From: Hepsetus odoe
Lineage: Eukaryota; Chordata; Actinopteri; Characiformes; Hepsetidae
Direction of reading: 5' to 3'
Length of the DNA: 64,000 nucleotides
Assembly (NCBI GenBank): GCA_017165825.1
Contig: CM029384.1
Location: 7,772,914-7,836,913, forward strand
Shown one piece after another: positions 11,095 through 23,781 of this stretch. Positions within the stretch are counted from its first letter, which is position 1. Each line of letters opens with the position of its first letter. Position numbers and translations under genes: made by a program. A model generated the notes under the pieces. The model was not told the DNA's origin. It worked only from the letters and a program-made list of their open reading frames with translations, and made no database searches.

Positions 11095-11466
11095 AGTGCA
11101 GCACAGTGGTGCAGGGGGTAGCGCTGTCACTGCCACTCTCAAATGTCACAGCAAGAAGGTCCTGGGTTTGATTCCCAGGCAGGACAGGCCGGGTCCTTTC
11201 TGGGTGGAGTTTGCATGTTCTGCCCATGTGGGTTTATTCCAGGAGCTCCAGTTTCCTCCTACCATCCAAAGACGTGCACATCTGGTGGATTGGAGACTCT
11301 AAATTGTCTTTAGGGGTGTGTGTGTGTGTGTGTGTGTCTGCCCTGTAATGGACTGGCAACCTGTCCAGGGTGTTTCCCTGTCTTTTGCCCTGTAAGAGCT
11401 GGGATAGGTGCCAGCACCCCCGTGACCCTAATTAGGACAAGCGACTATGAAAATGAGTGAGCGAGA
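11095..11466 (+). mobile_element. DANA/HE1-like SINE (family B), near full length
   Basis: tRNA-like head CAGTGGTGCAGGGGGTAGCG, B box GGTTTGATTCCC, then TGGAGTTTGCATGTTCTGCC and CCAAAGACGTGCACATCTGG, a short TG repeat, and the end CTAATTAGGACAAGCG followed by GAGTGAGCGAGAG. The order of motifs matches the zebrafish DANA/HE1 type as I know it. Confidence 0.88.
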
Positions 11467-11815
11467 GAGGTTTCCAGAGGTTTTCTTATTATGATGCAAC
11501 TGCAGTATCGAAAACTTTTCAGCATCAAGGGAGAATATGAACCGCGCCTGTGTAAAGTATTTGTTAAATGTGTCACACTTGGTCCTTGCAGTTCTCATAT
11601 TGCATATAGTCCTCATTGCCTAATAACCTCTAACCAATCACAATGGTTTATACTGTGTGCTGTGAGCATCTTAAGCGAAGTGGTTTATGCATGCATTTTG
11701 ATGAATCCAGGTATTAAGTCAATTTAACAATAGTACATTAATGTTTAAACGTATCGTGTAACTGACCATTTTTTATTAACTTGTTTGAGACTTCACCTCA
11801 AATCTATAGTGTTTT

Positions 11816-12043
11816 TGGGGAAGTAGTGGCCTAGTGGTTAGAGACTAGGCCCCAGGATCAGAAGGTTGTGGTTTCGAATCTCTGAGAAATAGGTTGCCCT
11901 GTGGTACTCTTGAGCAAGGTCCTGTCCCCATCACTGCACCATGGGGACTTGATATGGCTGCCAACTGCTGCAAGGGGTGTATGGCTAAATGCAGAGGTTG
12001 CATTTCAGCCTGTGTGCTGTGTTTCACAATGACAGTCACTTTT
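11816..12043 (+). mobile_element. SINE family A
   Basis: Forward copy with head GTAGTGGCCTAGTGGTTAG, B box GGTTTCGAATCTC and a shortened tail ACAATGACAGTCACTTTTT, in which the hairpin loop has been lost. Confidence 0.83.
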
Positions 12044-12963
12044 TAAAAAATCTAAAAATGTATCTCGTAGCTAACTCTACAACCAGCTTGATTGTGCTGT
12101 TATGAGTGTCTAGACATTAAATGGCACACATCACCTTCTAGTGAACCAAAGTAACTGTTTAAACCTTGACAGTTAACCTATATACGTCTGTACTGTTCCT
12201 CCTGCTACGTAGTGAATATTTTACTGGACATTAATTCAGTAGACATTTAATGTTTGTAATCAGAGCAGGTTCACTGGATCAAGCCTCCTGTATGTATTGA
12301 GCGTCATGGTTATTAAATCCATGTTCCAGACGCTGATGTCAGCTTCTGGCTTCCAGAGAAAGGGCTCTTTCAGTACAGGCACATTCTCAAGAATTTATAT
12401 CTGCTGCTGTGTGAGATTTGCTGATGTGGTCTTCTCATGTGATAAACACCTCACTCCCATAACGGCTGGAGTGCTGATGGCTGGATGCAGGCAAGATTAA
12501 GATGTGTAATTAAAGAGATTCAGGCGATACCCAGTGCCTTGAAGGCATTTCGCAGCTTCTCAGGACCTTGAGCAATGAATGTCCTGCAGAATTTACACTC
12601 GTTATCAAATGGCCTGTGAGCTTGAGCATGCTGTTTTTTTCCTGGAGCAGTGTTAAAAAAGAGTTATTGGCCCCGTCTCCATGCTGCTTGAACACCCTGA
12701 GTGGTTGCATGGTTTTAGCAGCTATGGGGGAATTATGGGTGTTCAGTAGTGCTTGAGCTTGTTGAATGGACTTTCTATTATGAAGGGGCTTATGGAGTAA
12801 CATCTCACAGGCATGGAAACATGTCTGACAGATATATAGGACAGAGTTAAAGCTCCAGCTTTTGTTTTGCTGTATGGATACTTTAGTCCAGATTTTAACA
12901 GAACTGGCCATTAAAGACGAGTGCAGTTTGCTTTGACTAGTGGGGGGATACGTGTCCGGAGGC

Positions 12964-13260
12964 CATGGCCTACATACTGCCATCCATCCATCCATCCATC
13001 TGTCCATTCATCCGTCTGTCCATCTCTGAATATTTAGATTTCATATATGAGCTTCTCGATTGCTTAATGCATAAATTGAAAAGGATGAACAAAAAATTTT
13101 ACAAAGATGAAATAACAGTTGATTAATCTGTACATCCGTCCATCTACCCATCCATTAATTAATTACATGCATGAGTGGCTTAGCCTAACCAGGGTTGCAG
13201 AGGGTGCTGGAGCCTGCTTATAGGGTGAAAGGCAGATAAACCTTGTGCAGGTCTTTGAAA
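12964..13260 (-). repeat. TCCA-type simple repeats and a degraded SINE tail
   Basis: A CATC/TCCA repeat cluster at 12979-13024 and a second at about 13130-13160 flank a segment (CTAACCAGGGTTGCAGAGGG then TGCTGGAGCC) that resembles the reverse-oriented tail of family B SINEs. Highly diverged. Confidence 0.5.
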
Positions 13261-13786
13261 AATATGGGTACAGTGGAGTTATACTGCTGTAATCCGTTGC
13301 ATAATATGTGAATCTTTTTTTTTTTTTGTCTCAGTGTTCATATGTTGACAAATAAAGTGCGTACCTTTCACTCAAACTGCTTTTATATGGAGTGCTACAG
13401 GGATGTCTGTGTGGGAAAGGGTTGAGTGTACAGCTTGCATTTCCAAGCAGTGATAATTCATGGAGTCATGAAATGTTGTAAATCATGTGGCACTGCTCCA
13501 CAGCACTGCCGCTGTGTGTAGAAATGACAGGAAAAAAGAGAAGTCGCAGTTTAACACATTGATTAAAGAAGCTTGTCAGTGAGAGCACCTTCCATTTGTG
13601 AATTACTGTCTGGGTTTATGTTGAAGGACATTCCTGCTGTTTCATCCCTTCTTTTATTACTTTGGATATAACTTCCTTTCTTTTGTTGAGTTGGCCGTGC
13701 AGAAGGTATCAGCTCTCAGTGTGTTTATTCTCATCTACTCTCCCCAACCAAATGATGTAATCTTCTTGTGAAGACATATAAAGCAC

Positions 13787-14002
13787 CTCCCTCCCTCCCT
13801 CTTGCTTTCTCCTTCTACCGCTCTCAACATGTAGCATGTATTACATGTATTCCCTCTTCCCTTTCTCTCTCGCTCTACCTCCCTCCTTATTCTCTCTCTC
13901 TCTCCCTCTTTATTTCTCTCTCTCTCTCTCTCTCTCTACCTCCCTCCTTATTTCTCTCTCTCTCCACCTCCCTCCTTATTTCTCTTTTTCTCCTCCCCTC
14001 CT

Positions 14003-14037
<35 letters not shown>

Positions 14038-14047
14038 CCCTCCTCCC
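13787..14047. repeat. CT-rich microsatellite block
   Basis: Interrupted TCTC runs with CTCCCTCCTTATT units recurring about three times. The overlapping frames read Leu/Ser repeats and are not genes. Confidence 0.9.
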
Positions 14048-15380
14048 CTGACACAGCTCTTTTTGTCTGATCCTTATCTGCTTAACAAGCTTCACTGCAG
14101 AGCTGTTGATGGAATATTTTTTTGTCAGTAGTATCAGCTTTCCATCAGTGATGTTATAATGAAGGGGACTAAATGTGAGAAAACCTTTCTTTAGCTTTGA
14201 GATGCAAAATGTTCATTTTATCATTTGTGTAACTTGTTTTGTAACCAGATCCTCTTCACATATGGGAGAAACCAACTCTTTTCTGTAGCAGCACAAAAAG
14301 CATATATTACTGTGATCAGTTCTAAAAAAAAATCCAAAATGTGCTGGAGCAGCTCATAAATACAACTTCCATATAATGTGTTTTTTGCTAGCAGCGTAAA
14401 AAAGCCCATAGAGATATTACTAATGCATCAAACATGTTGAACGATATATTTTTCCTGGAAGATGCCAAAGAATAGACCCAGTCTGTGTTGTTTTGGTTTT
14501 TCTTCAAATTCCTTTTTGCATTTCCAGCAGACAAGCTCAGGACTGGCATTACAGCCTCCCACCCATTAAAATCAGCAATATATTTGGAAATGATATTGGT
14601 GTTTATTTCGCTATAGAGCAGGGAAGTGAGATTTTATCACAAGCGGTCACTCGAGATCCATGTCGAAATGCATTCTAAGGACAGATGTGAACAGATGTAC
14701 TTACGACCATCCACTTGTGATCGGATCACCATAGACACGTTAAAGCCAGGTGTTAACGGGCCTGTTTCACTATACTAGATCTTGGCTTGGTGTCAGGACT
14801 GCTCCACTAGGCCTGAGTGTTTGGGGCCACTTGCCTGATTGCACTAACTGCTGTTCATTGATTATAGTTAGTCTCATTTAAAAGGGAGCTCTGTGTTCCC
14901 TATTTGTTCCCTTTGACGTGGCAGCAGTCTGCTCTCTGCTCCTCCATTAAGAGGGCCTCTCAGTCTTCAATAGCTTTACTGTCACACATTCATTTGAGAG
15001 GACACAAGCATAATGTTTGGGCAAAAACAGGTTTCTTCATGTTTTACATCTTAGCTTGGCTTATGATGGTACCAAAATATAAATGCCAGCATTTTATAAG
15101 AGGTACAATGGATAGGCATGAGACTGACTGGCTAATTACACACAATGGCTTGGACATCAGAGGCTTAATTGGCACACAAATGTCCACTTCAATCGCCTTT
15201 GCTTGGGAAATGTCCCTTCTTTGTGCAGATGCATTTGAGGGAATGCCACACAAAATAATAGGAGAATGGAGCTATTTTGCACACAGCTGTTTAAAAACTC
15301 TTGATTTTTTAGCATTTCAACTGCCTGTAATCTTTAAAAGCCAGTTGTAAATTTGCATTAGGGTCTCAAAAGACGTGTTT

Positions 15381-15632
15381 ACATTTGTGGCATTTAGCAG
15401 ACGCTCTTATCCAGAGCAACTTCCATGTCCTAATTACAGGGACAGTCCCCCCTGGAGCAACTCAGGGTTAAGAGTCTTGGTGGTACCCACCAAGTGGGTG
15501 GTAGTGCTAGAGGTGGGATTTGAACCTGGGACCTCTTGAGCTATAGGTCCATCAGCAAGTATCCTACCGATGGACCTATATAGATGGACCTACCTATATA
15601 GATGGACCTACCACTAGACCACCACCACCCCG
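15381..15632 (-). mobile_element. tRNA-derived SINE family C with an internal duplication
   Basis: Reverse copy of the family with tail GCATTTAGCAGACGCTCTTA, central CCCTGGAGCAACTCAGGG, B-box complement GGGATTTGAACCTGG and head complement CTAGACCACCACCACCCC. Near the head, a GATGGACCTA unit is repeated three times (about 15575-15615), a local duplication not present in the other copies. Confidence 0.86.
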
Positions 15633-15718
15633 TTGCTTCTTTAACAACAACAGCAGCCATAGCAGCTAGACAAAGACCTGAGCCTAGAACACACACTTAA
15701 AGTATGTTGTGATCAGAT

Positions 15719-15962
15719 GAAAGTGAAAGTCAAGTGACTGTTCTTGTCATTGTGGAACACGGCACAGTATTTTACCCATACTCACACACGTGCAGCAGGG
15801 GGCAGCTATTGTAAGCGCCCCGGGAAGCATTGACGAGGACAGTACCTTGCTCAAGGGTACCTCAGGGCAACCTACTGGTCTGGGATTCAAACCCATGACC
15901 TTCTGATTCTGGGAAAAACTCCCTAACCACCACCTCCCTAACCGCGAGGCCACTGCTGCCCC
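15719..15962 (-). mobile_element. SINE family A
   Basis: Reverse copy with a small duplication of the A-box region (CTCCCTAACC appears twice at about 15918-15945). Confidence 0.83.
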
Positions 15963-18900
15963 AGATGTTTGTGAGGAGACTATAGTTCAAAATATGACCT
16001 AATGTAGCCTCAGTATCCATCACATTCAGAGCAGAATTTTACTCCTGTGGAAAGTTTTGCTGGGAACCTCAATTATAAATACAGGCGTCTCTTCAACACC
16101 AAAGTTTGAAGATTTTCAGTTTTTATGGCCTGTTGCAATTTCATTATTTCCCTCTACTTTTGAAATCTGCAGTTTGTGGGCAGGGATACAATTATGAGCC
16201 GTAATCTTTTTAAATCGAACATTAAATTCAGGCGTTTTTTGGGCCCTTGAATGGATCTGGAATGTCATAGACCTATTCATGTTAATGTACTGAATAGCGC
16301 TGCTGTGAAAAGGCCCAGAAGAGGGCTGAAAAAATTAGTCAGGGATAAAATTTGAAACTGACACATCATTTTTTTGTGCATGCCTGACATCACTTGTTCT
16401 TGGCTTCAGGCATTGGCAAAAAAAAGTGTTGTCTAATTATAATAAGCCTTTATCATATTTATTTGATCATTTTAGGGTTGCCTGTTTAAACCTTGGCGCT
16501 TCATTTTGTAAACCAGCTTACAGTCTTTCTGCGCTGCATTAGTTTGCCGTCATAAAAAAATGAATGTAAAAGAAACTTCTTAACTAATCACGACAACAGT
16601 CAATAGATTCATTCGCTTAATCAATTTTTCTACTAGATTAATTAGTAGATCAAGAATCAATATATTACTGAATCATGTACCTGATTTAAAAAAAAGAAGC
16701 TTTGATTTGAATGGTGGATTACTTGACTACCTTTCCTTTCGTGTATGAATGGAGTGAAGTGGATGTCAGGTTGTATGTGAGCGCTTAGGCTTTAAACAGT
16801 CTTTGAATGCTCGTGCATTTTGAGTAGATGGAGAGAGATTAGAGTACATGGTATTTTCTCACATTGAGACCCCATTTCCATGGCAACTTTGGCAGTGGTG
16901 GTAAGGCACATGTTCCAGCAGAGAAAGGCTGAAGCGAGGGCTTTTAAAATTCAGTACATCTCCCATGCGGGGGCAGATGGTGTTTTTTTTTTGGCATGTG
17001 GAAACATCCTCATCTTCAGCACTCATAGCCTTTCATCATGACATGTCAGCATGTTTTATCACACGTATCACTGCAAGACGGCTGTCTAGATTTGTATACC
17101 GTCAGCAGGAATATACCTAATTGAAATTCAAACCCAATAATAGTTAGTCAAGTCCACTCTCCACGTTGTCCTTACCCCCATATAAAGGCCCTCCAAAATA
17201 CCGGGTGTTGGCTCACAGTCAGTCATGGTGGCAGATTAGGGTTTTGGGAGGAGCAATCTCAATCAAAAACATGATTAAAAATTGAAAGGATGGAATGCAA
17301 ATGCAGAGGCAGCAGCAGTAGCAATCCTGGAGGTCATTGCGTGGGTTTGGTTTTCCACACTGCCAGTGTGAAAAGACTGAGTGCAAATGCACACGAGCCG
17401 ATTGAAACCATAAATAAGTCAATAAGCAAAAATAAACGGAAGATTTTTTTTTTTTTTAATGTAACTGAGTAAAGCACTACATGTAGGTAGGACAGGACAT
17501 TAGTTTTGTTAGTAGTTACAATATTGATATCACTAAAGGCAGTTAAAAGCATGTTAGCTGATATCAAATGACATTATTTTGTCCTGTGAGCGTTTAGACA
17601 GAAGATCCAGATGGTCCCTCATCTCTGTGGGTGTTTGGAGTCTGTGCTTTCTTAAAATCTAAGAAGAGTAAATGATTTTAGTCTTTCTCTTACTGTTTTA
17701 CAAGCAGTAACAACACTGACTTCACCATTTTTAGCTGAGTAAAGTTATTTATTTATTTTTTTACGTTTTTAAGATTATTCTAGTGATGATATTACTTTTA
17801 GACATTGGAAAAACTCAAAAGCAACCAAATTACTTACATTTTGAAGTTGGAACATTTCTTTGTGTAACGCGCCGGTGCCAGCGAGGTCGCTGGGCACCTG
17901 TGTGCGAGCCCCGCCCCCCGCCACGTGACACTTTGCAGGCCAAGGAGGAAGGGGTGATATGTCTGTTACATAATATTACTTAATATTATATTAAATAAAT
18001 ATAATATTACATAATTTTTTTTTTTGTGTGTGTGTCCCCATTTATCACGTTTAGTTTTTCTATGGTGCAATAAGTTGAACAGGCAAATAAAATGGTCCAG
18101 TAGTGTCGTATTTGATAAATACAGCAGCATTTACAGGCTCTGAATACTCAGCAGTGTTTTCCAAACAAGCCTCTATTACTTATCAGTACATTTAAAAAAA
18201 CAAATATGCCTATTATTTAAGGTATGTTTTTATGTATGGTCTTTTCAGAAGGTCCGTGTGCTTGCTCCAAATATTTCTGTTTTTGGCTCGTACGTCTTGC
18301 AAGGTTATACATGACAGTGAAGGTGCTTTACCAGATAAGGAGGCAAATGAGTCAGACTGGAGCTGTGCTTTCCCAGATAGCCACGGTGAAGCTATACAAG
18401 TTCAAGAGGTAAAGATGTAAAGTGTTGTTTTTTCAGAGTCACTTTAGACCATTTACTTAATCGATGATTCATCTTTCGTTGTAAAGTGAGTTTCATTGAA
18501 ACGAAAATAACTTCAGTACATGAGCATCAATCTTGTTTTGCAGTTATTTGTCCATCTTTTAGCGTTTACAGTGTTTTCTAACATTTTTTTTGTATTATTT
18601 TTGTCCAACCATTTTATTAAAAAATTACTATCGCTTTCTCTATCAGCTCAGCGTTGGCAAAACAAGTGCCTGAAGATCCTCCCCTTCTTTGTCTGAGCAT
18701 CCTTAAACGATTAAAACTAGAGCTCAGCAACTGAAACTAATAGACGGACAAGAGCGTCAGCGTACCATCATTTCTTTTGGAAAATGAGTTCGAGAAACTT
18801 TCAAAGCCCTTCAGGAAGCCTGGAAAGCAACTCATCAACAATGGATTACAAGAATAATGCATTATGTTTCCATGAGGGATGACTAGACTTTGTTGACTGG

Positions 18901-20003
18901 GCAGTATTGTGCTGGTGTACGGCACTGGTCTGGTGCAGACCCCATGACTGCTACCACTACTCCAATCCAAAGACCGCCCTCACAGAATGCCTGTGCACCG
19001 GTCACACTGGCAAGGCTGGAGCTGTGGACTATAGTGGTGTGCTGGGATGTAATGTGTCGCAGCAGGATAAAATACTGTCATTTTACTCATCTGTTATTGC
19101 AAGGTTTATTACAGTCTCAGCATGTAGGAATATTGTGTTTTGTTTGCAGTGCACAGCTTTAGTACTGGACAAGTGTGGACCCGTTATGTCTCCATTCCTT
19201 CATATATCACCCTCTCCATATGTGCTCCTCTACTCTCAGGTTTATTTACAAGGACAAGCACCTGGCTCTTTTCCCGTAGTGCCTCAGATTTCTTTTCCAG
19301 ATTAGTGTAAAGTCCAGGTAGCCTCTTTGACAGCACTCTGCTTCACCTGTAGGGGAGGAAAAGTGCAATAAAGGGGGAAACCCACGGGAGCAATAGAAAG
19401 GAAGTGTGTTTTTTTTTTTTCTTTTTTTCAGATCAAAGTGAGGAGGAGTGAAAGCGAGAATGTGTGCATGCATTCTAAACCCCAGAGAAACGCTACGTTG
19501 GTGAGCTGCCAGGCATTGACCCCTTTATAAAACACAGTTCACATGGCACACGTATGAGGTTTACGTTGTAATGCTATAATTCAAAACTCCAGCAAGATGG
19601 CCACCCACAAGCAATCTCAAACTCCTTATTCGAGAAGTATGGCCGTACGCCAGAAGTGGCTTATACAAACGAGGCCAGCTTGGCAGCAGTCAACATAAAG
19701 CAGCACAATGGGTCTTAGTTTATCTCAAAGGAGGTCAGAGGAACTGTTTGGGAGCGTATGCTGTTACATAATGAGAAGTGATGCATTTTATGAGACAGCA
19801 TTTGAAATGGAAATTGAATTTTTTTTATCGCTGTTGGCAGATTTAGCACTGTTTTAGTTTAGATTTTAAACCCATAGTAAAAAAAAAAAAAAGAGCAAGC
19901 CTGTTCTCCTAAAACTATCTAAAAGAGTAAACACACAAATAGCGTGAAGGACATTACTTTTTCAGTGGGACCGACTCTGGGATTAAGGAAAACTGAAATC
20001 AAC
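15963..20003. other. Intronic DNA without a recognised gene
   Basis: Unique-looking AT-rich intron sequence. It holds poly(T) runs near 17446 and 18009, a short GC-rich segment at 17863-17945 and an open frame near 18880-19305 of unknown meaning (reported as a finding). No exon is supported. Confidence 0.5.
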
Positions 20004-20362
20004 ATGTACATTTACAGCATTTATTGTTCCGTTATATGTGGGTCCTAGGCCCCAGGATCAGAAGGTCGTGGGTTTGAATCCCAGACCAGTAGGTTTCCCT
20101 GAGGTACCCTTGATCAAGGCACTGTCCCCATCACTTGATTGCATTCATTGTGTTTCACTGTGTGCTCTCCCGTGTTTCATAATGGCATTTAGTCACTTTC
20201 TCTTTCATTTATCAATCGCTCTTATGCAGGGCGATGTATGGATTGGGTTTAAACTCCTTGCTCATGGGCTTAAAAGGTGCTAGCCCTGTAGCTGGACCTG
20301 AACCCGCTTAACTTCTTGGACGGCAGCTGAATATTCTACACCTAGGCTAACACCACCGCCAA
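20004..20362. mobile_element. Family A SINE fragment inside an older family C-like SINE
   Basis: A forward family A fragment at about 20040-20207 (TAGGCCCCAGGATCAGAAGG, GGTTTGAATCCC, GAGGTACCCTTGATC) separates two pieces of an older reverse SINE, TACATTTACAGCATTTA at about 20007-20024 and CGCTCTTATGCAGGGCG onward to AACACCACCGCC at 20362. CATTTAT occurs at both junctions and could be a short target duplication. Confidence 0.6.
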
Positions 20363-21730
20363 AGTTGCAGATTCCTCTGGCATTGTATTTACCATCCTGA
20401 AAAAACGGTGAAACGTGAATTAGGTACTGTTTTAACACACGCCAAACAAAACACGTGATTAAACACGTTCAGTCGCTTTGCATTTACTGCTCGAGCAAGC
20501 GACCTGCCCCACACTTCAGCAAACACACCCACTTGCCCAGCTGTCATCTTGCTTCTTAAATTGTTGCAGCTCTTGTAACCACGAATATACATATTGTGTC
20601 AGCCACCATTTCGTCACCTACACTTGATTTCATGGTTCAAGAACAGCACCCATTGTGTTGTAGGTCTGACAACAGATGGGGCGCTTCCATTCACCTTTGA
20701 CCTGAAGCTGGGCACTCCCACAAGGGAGTCCCTCAGCTGCACCCCAGGCAGAACAAAGCACCAGCTCTCATTCATCTCTTCTGACAGCACTGCTCAAGGT
20801 TACCATGCTCATGTTGACTAAGTTACAATTCATGCCTTTTAAATGCCCTGACACTGAGGCATCACTAGTGGTAGTAACATTTCCATGTAATGGAAATGAT
20901 GATAAATTGGCTGGTTGAGTGCACTTCTCTGATTAATGTGAGCCATGTTACTCTGTTAGTCCCCGGAGCGCTATAATGTCTATAGACCGGCTCTCAGTGT
21001 ACATTAGCAGTTGCACGATGGATATTGAATTGTCAGATGGCGCTCTCTCTATCTGTGCAAATTCCATTTTCTCTTTTATTTAATGCTTTTCTTAATATTG
21101 ATCTATTTCAGATTGGGCTCAAACATCAGGGATTGTCAGGTAGCATTGTACACTTAATATCCTTTTTTATGAAGTAGGTAATTGCTGCTATACTCATTTA
21201 TCCACATCTCAAATTCCAAACATTGCAAAAGCATTGCACTTTATGTATGCAATGAAATTCTAGTATGCAATGAAAATTGTAATGCTTTAATGGAGTGGCA
21301 GGCACCAGCTTTGAATCCACCATGTCCTCTGTGATGCCGGGGCCTCTTCACCTTGGCACCGCTCCTGATGTTCCAGACAGTCGAGCTCTGTTTAGTGGCC
21401 GAAGAAGAAAAGGCCTGAGAACCGGGCCCTGAGGAACCCCTTAACCCCAATGAGCTTCCTGTTTTCTGCATCACTGATGCTGAGCACAGCCATCCTCTTG
21501 GCCGACACCAGACAGAGTCTAGGACAGCTGATGGCAGGAAACGTGGAGGGTTAGTGGTGACACGTTGGAGAATGCTAACAAATCATCCTCTGTAGTTGGA
21601 CTCTGACCGAGACTGTTTCCACTGTGCAGCGAGTTGCAAATTGTGCCTTAAGTGTTTTTCTTTCCTGGAACTCGTTGACATGATTTCCTGAAAAAAATGA
21701 TGATCTTCTTGATTTTATTCTTGTTGTCAT

Positions 21731-21755
21731 AATAATAATAATAATAATAATAATT
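21731..21755. repeat. TAA trinucleotide microsatellite
   Basis: About eight TAA units immediately before a composite SINE. Confidence 0.9.
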
Positions 21756-21756
21756 G

Positions 21757-22010
21757 GGGGGCAGCGGTGGCCTAGTGCTTAGGGCGTTGGCCACATGATC
21801 GGAGGATTGGGGATTCGAACCTCTTCCCAATAGGTTGACCTGAGGTACCCTTGAGCAAGGTGCCATGCCCGTCACGCTCCTCCCTGCGATGGGCTGGTGA
21901 CCTGTCCAGGATGTGTCCCCTGTCCTTCGCCCTGTGTGAGCTGGGATGGACTCCAGCACTGCCCTGCGACCCCACTTGGGACAAGCGGAAGAAAATGACT
22001 GACTGACTGT
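21757..22010 (+). mobile_element. Composite SINE (family A head, second tail type)
   Basis: Starts GGGGGGCAGCGGTGGCCTAG with B box GGGATTCGAACC and GAGGTACCCTTGAGC as in family A. It then switches to a different body, TGCGATGGGCTGGTGACCTG and CTGTGTGAGCTGGGATGG, ending GGGACAAGCGG and TGACTGACTGACTG. This tail resembles that of family B. Confidence 0.86.
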
Positions 22011-22674
22011 TGTTATTGGTTCGTTAGAGCTAACATTTAATATTTTTTCACAATGAGAAGCATCTGTGACCATCTAAGACAGCAGACAGTCCCACACTGG
22101 AGACAAGCCACAGCGTTCCTGACTGTGAAGTGGATTCTTTGCTGCTGTGCTAAATGGCCAAGCTTTTGGGAGGCTTGCCAATTTGGCAGAGGATCAGCTC
22201 CAAATAGACTGTTCTCTTCTTTTACCACGTAATCACAGTTTTCAGTGTCAGGTTTGCTGGGATTGTCCCAGCTGTGACAAAATCCTTCCAGTCGTGAAGG
22301 GACAAGAGGACAGTTTTATTTCTTGTGCTGCTTCCCTTCTGCTTGTGTACAGTATGTCTTGTTGATGCTTGGAAATGCTGTTTGCCTAAAGAAGTGAGTA
22401 AGCATACCACACAGCAGATTACTGCTCTGTGTTTTGTAGTCTAATTAAGGCTGACCTCACTTGTCTGAATCATCTGTTGCATCTGTTTGGGAGGCCATGG
22501 TTGAGATCTAATCTGTTGTTAGCACTGGACGCTTATACATACACAATGTTTAGTTGCCCAACTGATATGTTTTTTGATTGTCTACACATTGTAATGTACA
22601 GTTATTGTTTATTTGCTGAATTATTTGTGTTGCTCATAGTGTAACCATATCTGTAGCAACTAATGCACCTTTCC

Positions 22675-22790
22675 ATCCATCCATTTTCTTAACCTGGTCC
22701 ACTGGTGGTGCTGGAGCTTATCCCAGCGCATGCAAAACAAACTGAAAAGGTCACCACAGGGAACACAGGGCAGAGAGTGCTTAGTCTTAG
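22675..22790 (-). mobile_element. Family B-like SINE tail fragment
   Basis: CCATCCATCCATTTTCTTAACC followed by TGGTGCTGGAGCTTATCCC is the reverse-oriented tail of a diverged DANA/HE1-like SINE. Confidence 0.5.
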
Positions 22791-23781
22791 GCCTGTCACG
22801 GAAAAGCACAGCTCCAGAGACTCACATGGACCCCGGGAGAAGATTAAATTTCTCTCAGAAAGGACCCTCAGCCCTAATGCACGTCTTGTATTTTCATAGA
22901 TCATTGATGTTGTTTTTTCTGTGTGTATATATGTATATATACGGATCATCGGCCTCCATTTCTTTGGGTCCTCTGCCTCTTCTTCTTCAGTTGCCTGCAT
23001 GTAATTTGCCTTCAATGGCCTGCAGTTGCCTCCCTTCCTCACTCAGCATATCCTATTCTGATTTGATAATGGGTAGGAGAAAGTCGTAGCTATTGAGAGT
23101 TGGTGCAAACTTTTGAAAGTCAACGCTTTAGGAAAGCCTCAAGACTGGGGGAATGTCATGCACTGAGCTGGAAAACATAGTACGGGAGTGCCATAGTCGA
23201 ATGAAATGGCCTGAGTGAGTGAATAAAAGTATGACCGTGATGGAAAGAGCTAAAGACAAGAAGAGAGTGAGTGGAGGAGCGCCGCAGCCTGCCTGGTGTT
23301 GACCCGGAGCTGTGCTGTGGTAGCCTGGCTGTCCGAGCCAATCAGCGCCTAGATGTCACGGCTCTAATCGAAACTGGCAGCCCATAGTCAGATGGGCACG
23401 CACATATTTATAGGTCTTCATTTCTCTTTCCTCCTCTTTAGGCCAAATGGAGCAAAGGGGATTACTATACAGCAGGACATGCTCATAGCCGCTGTAGCCA
23501 TCAGACTCTACATCTGGCTTTTTGGTTGTACATCAGTGTTACATTTAAACAGATTAGTGAATGAAGTGGAGCATAACTGGTGGTCTTACGTTTTGCTGCA
23601 TTTTTTTTTTACTCGTCTTGAGGACCCTCAATTAAATTAAGTTCCAATTAATGAATGCAAGATTCAGTCCTCAGAAATGGAATAAAAAATTTGGGTTACA
23701 CTTTCCCAAATACATGGCTGCACACTGGCCCTGGGTGCAGGTTTGCAGCCCACTTTTCCTGCTATGTGTTCACTACTGGTG

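Noticed and set aside
20594..20821. Open frame once considered as a FAM171A2 exon
   Set aside because: It shows no family motif. Exon 3 joins exon 4 at 24486 in frame with the expected GSRNQPWVQLQRRA sequence, so no exon is missing.
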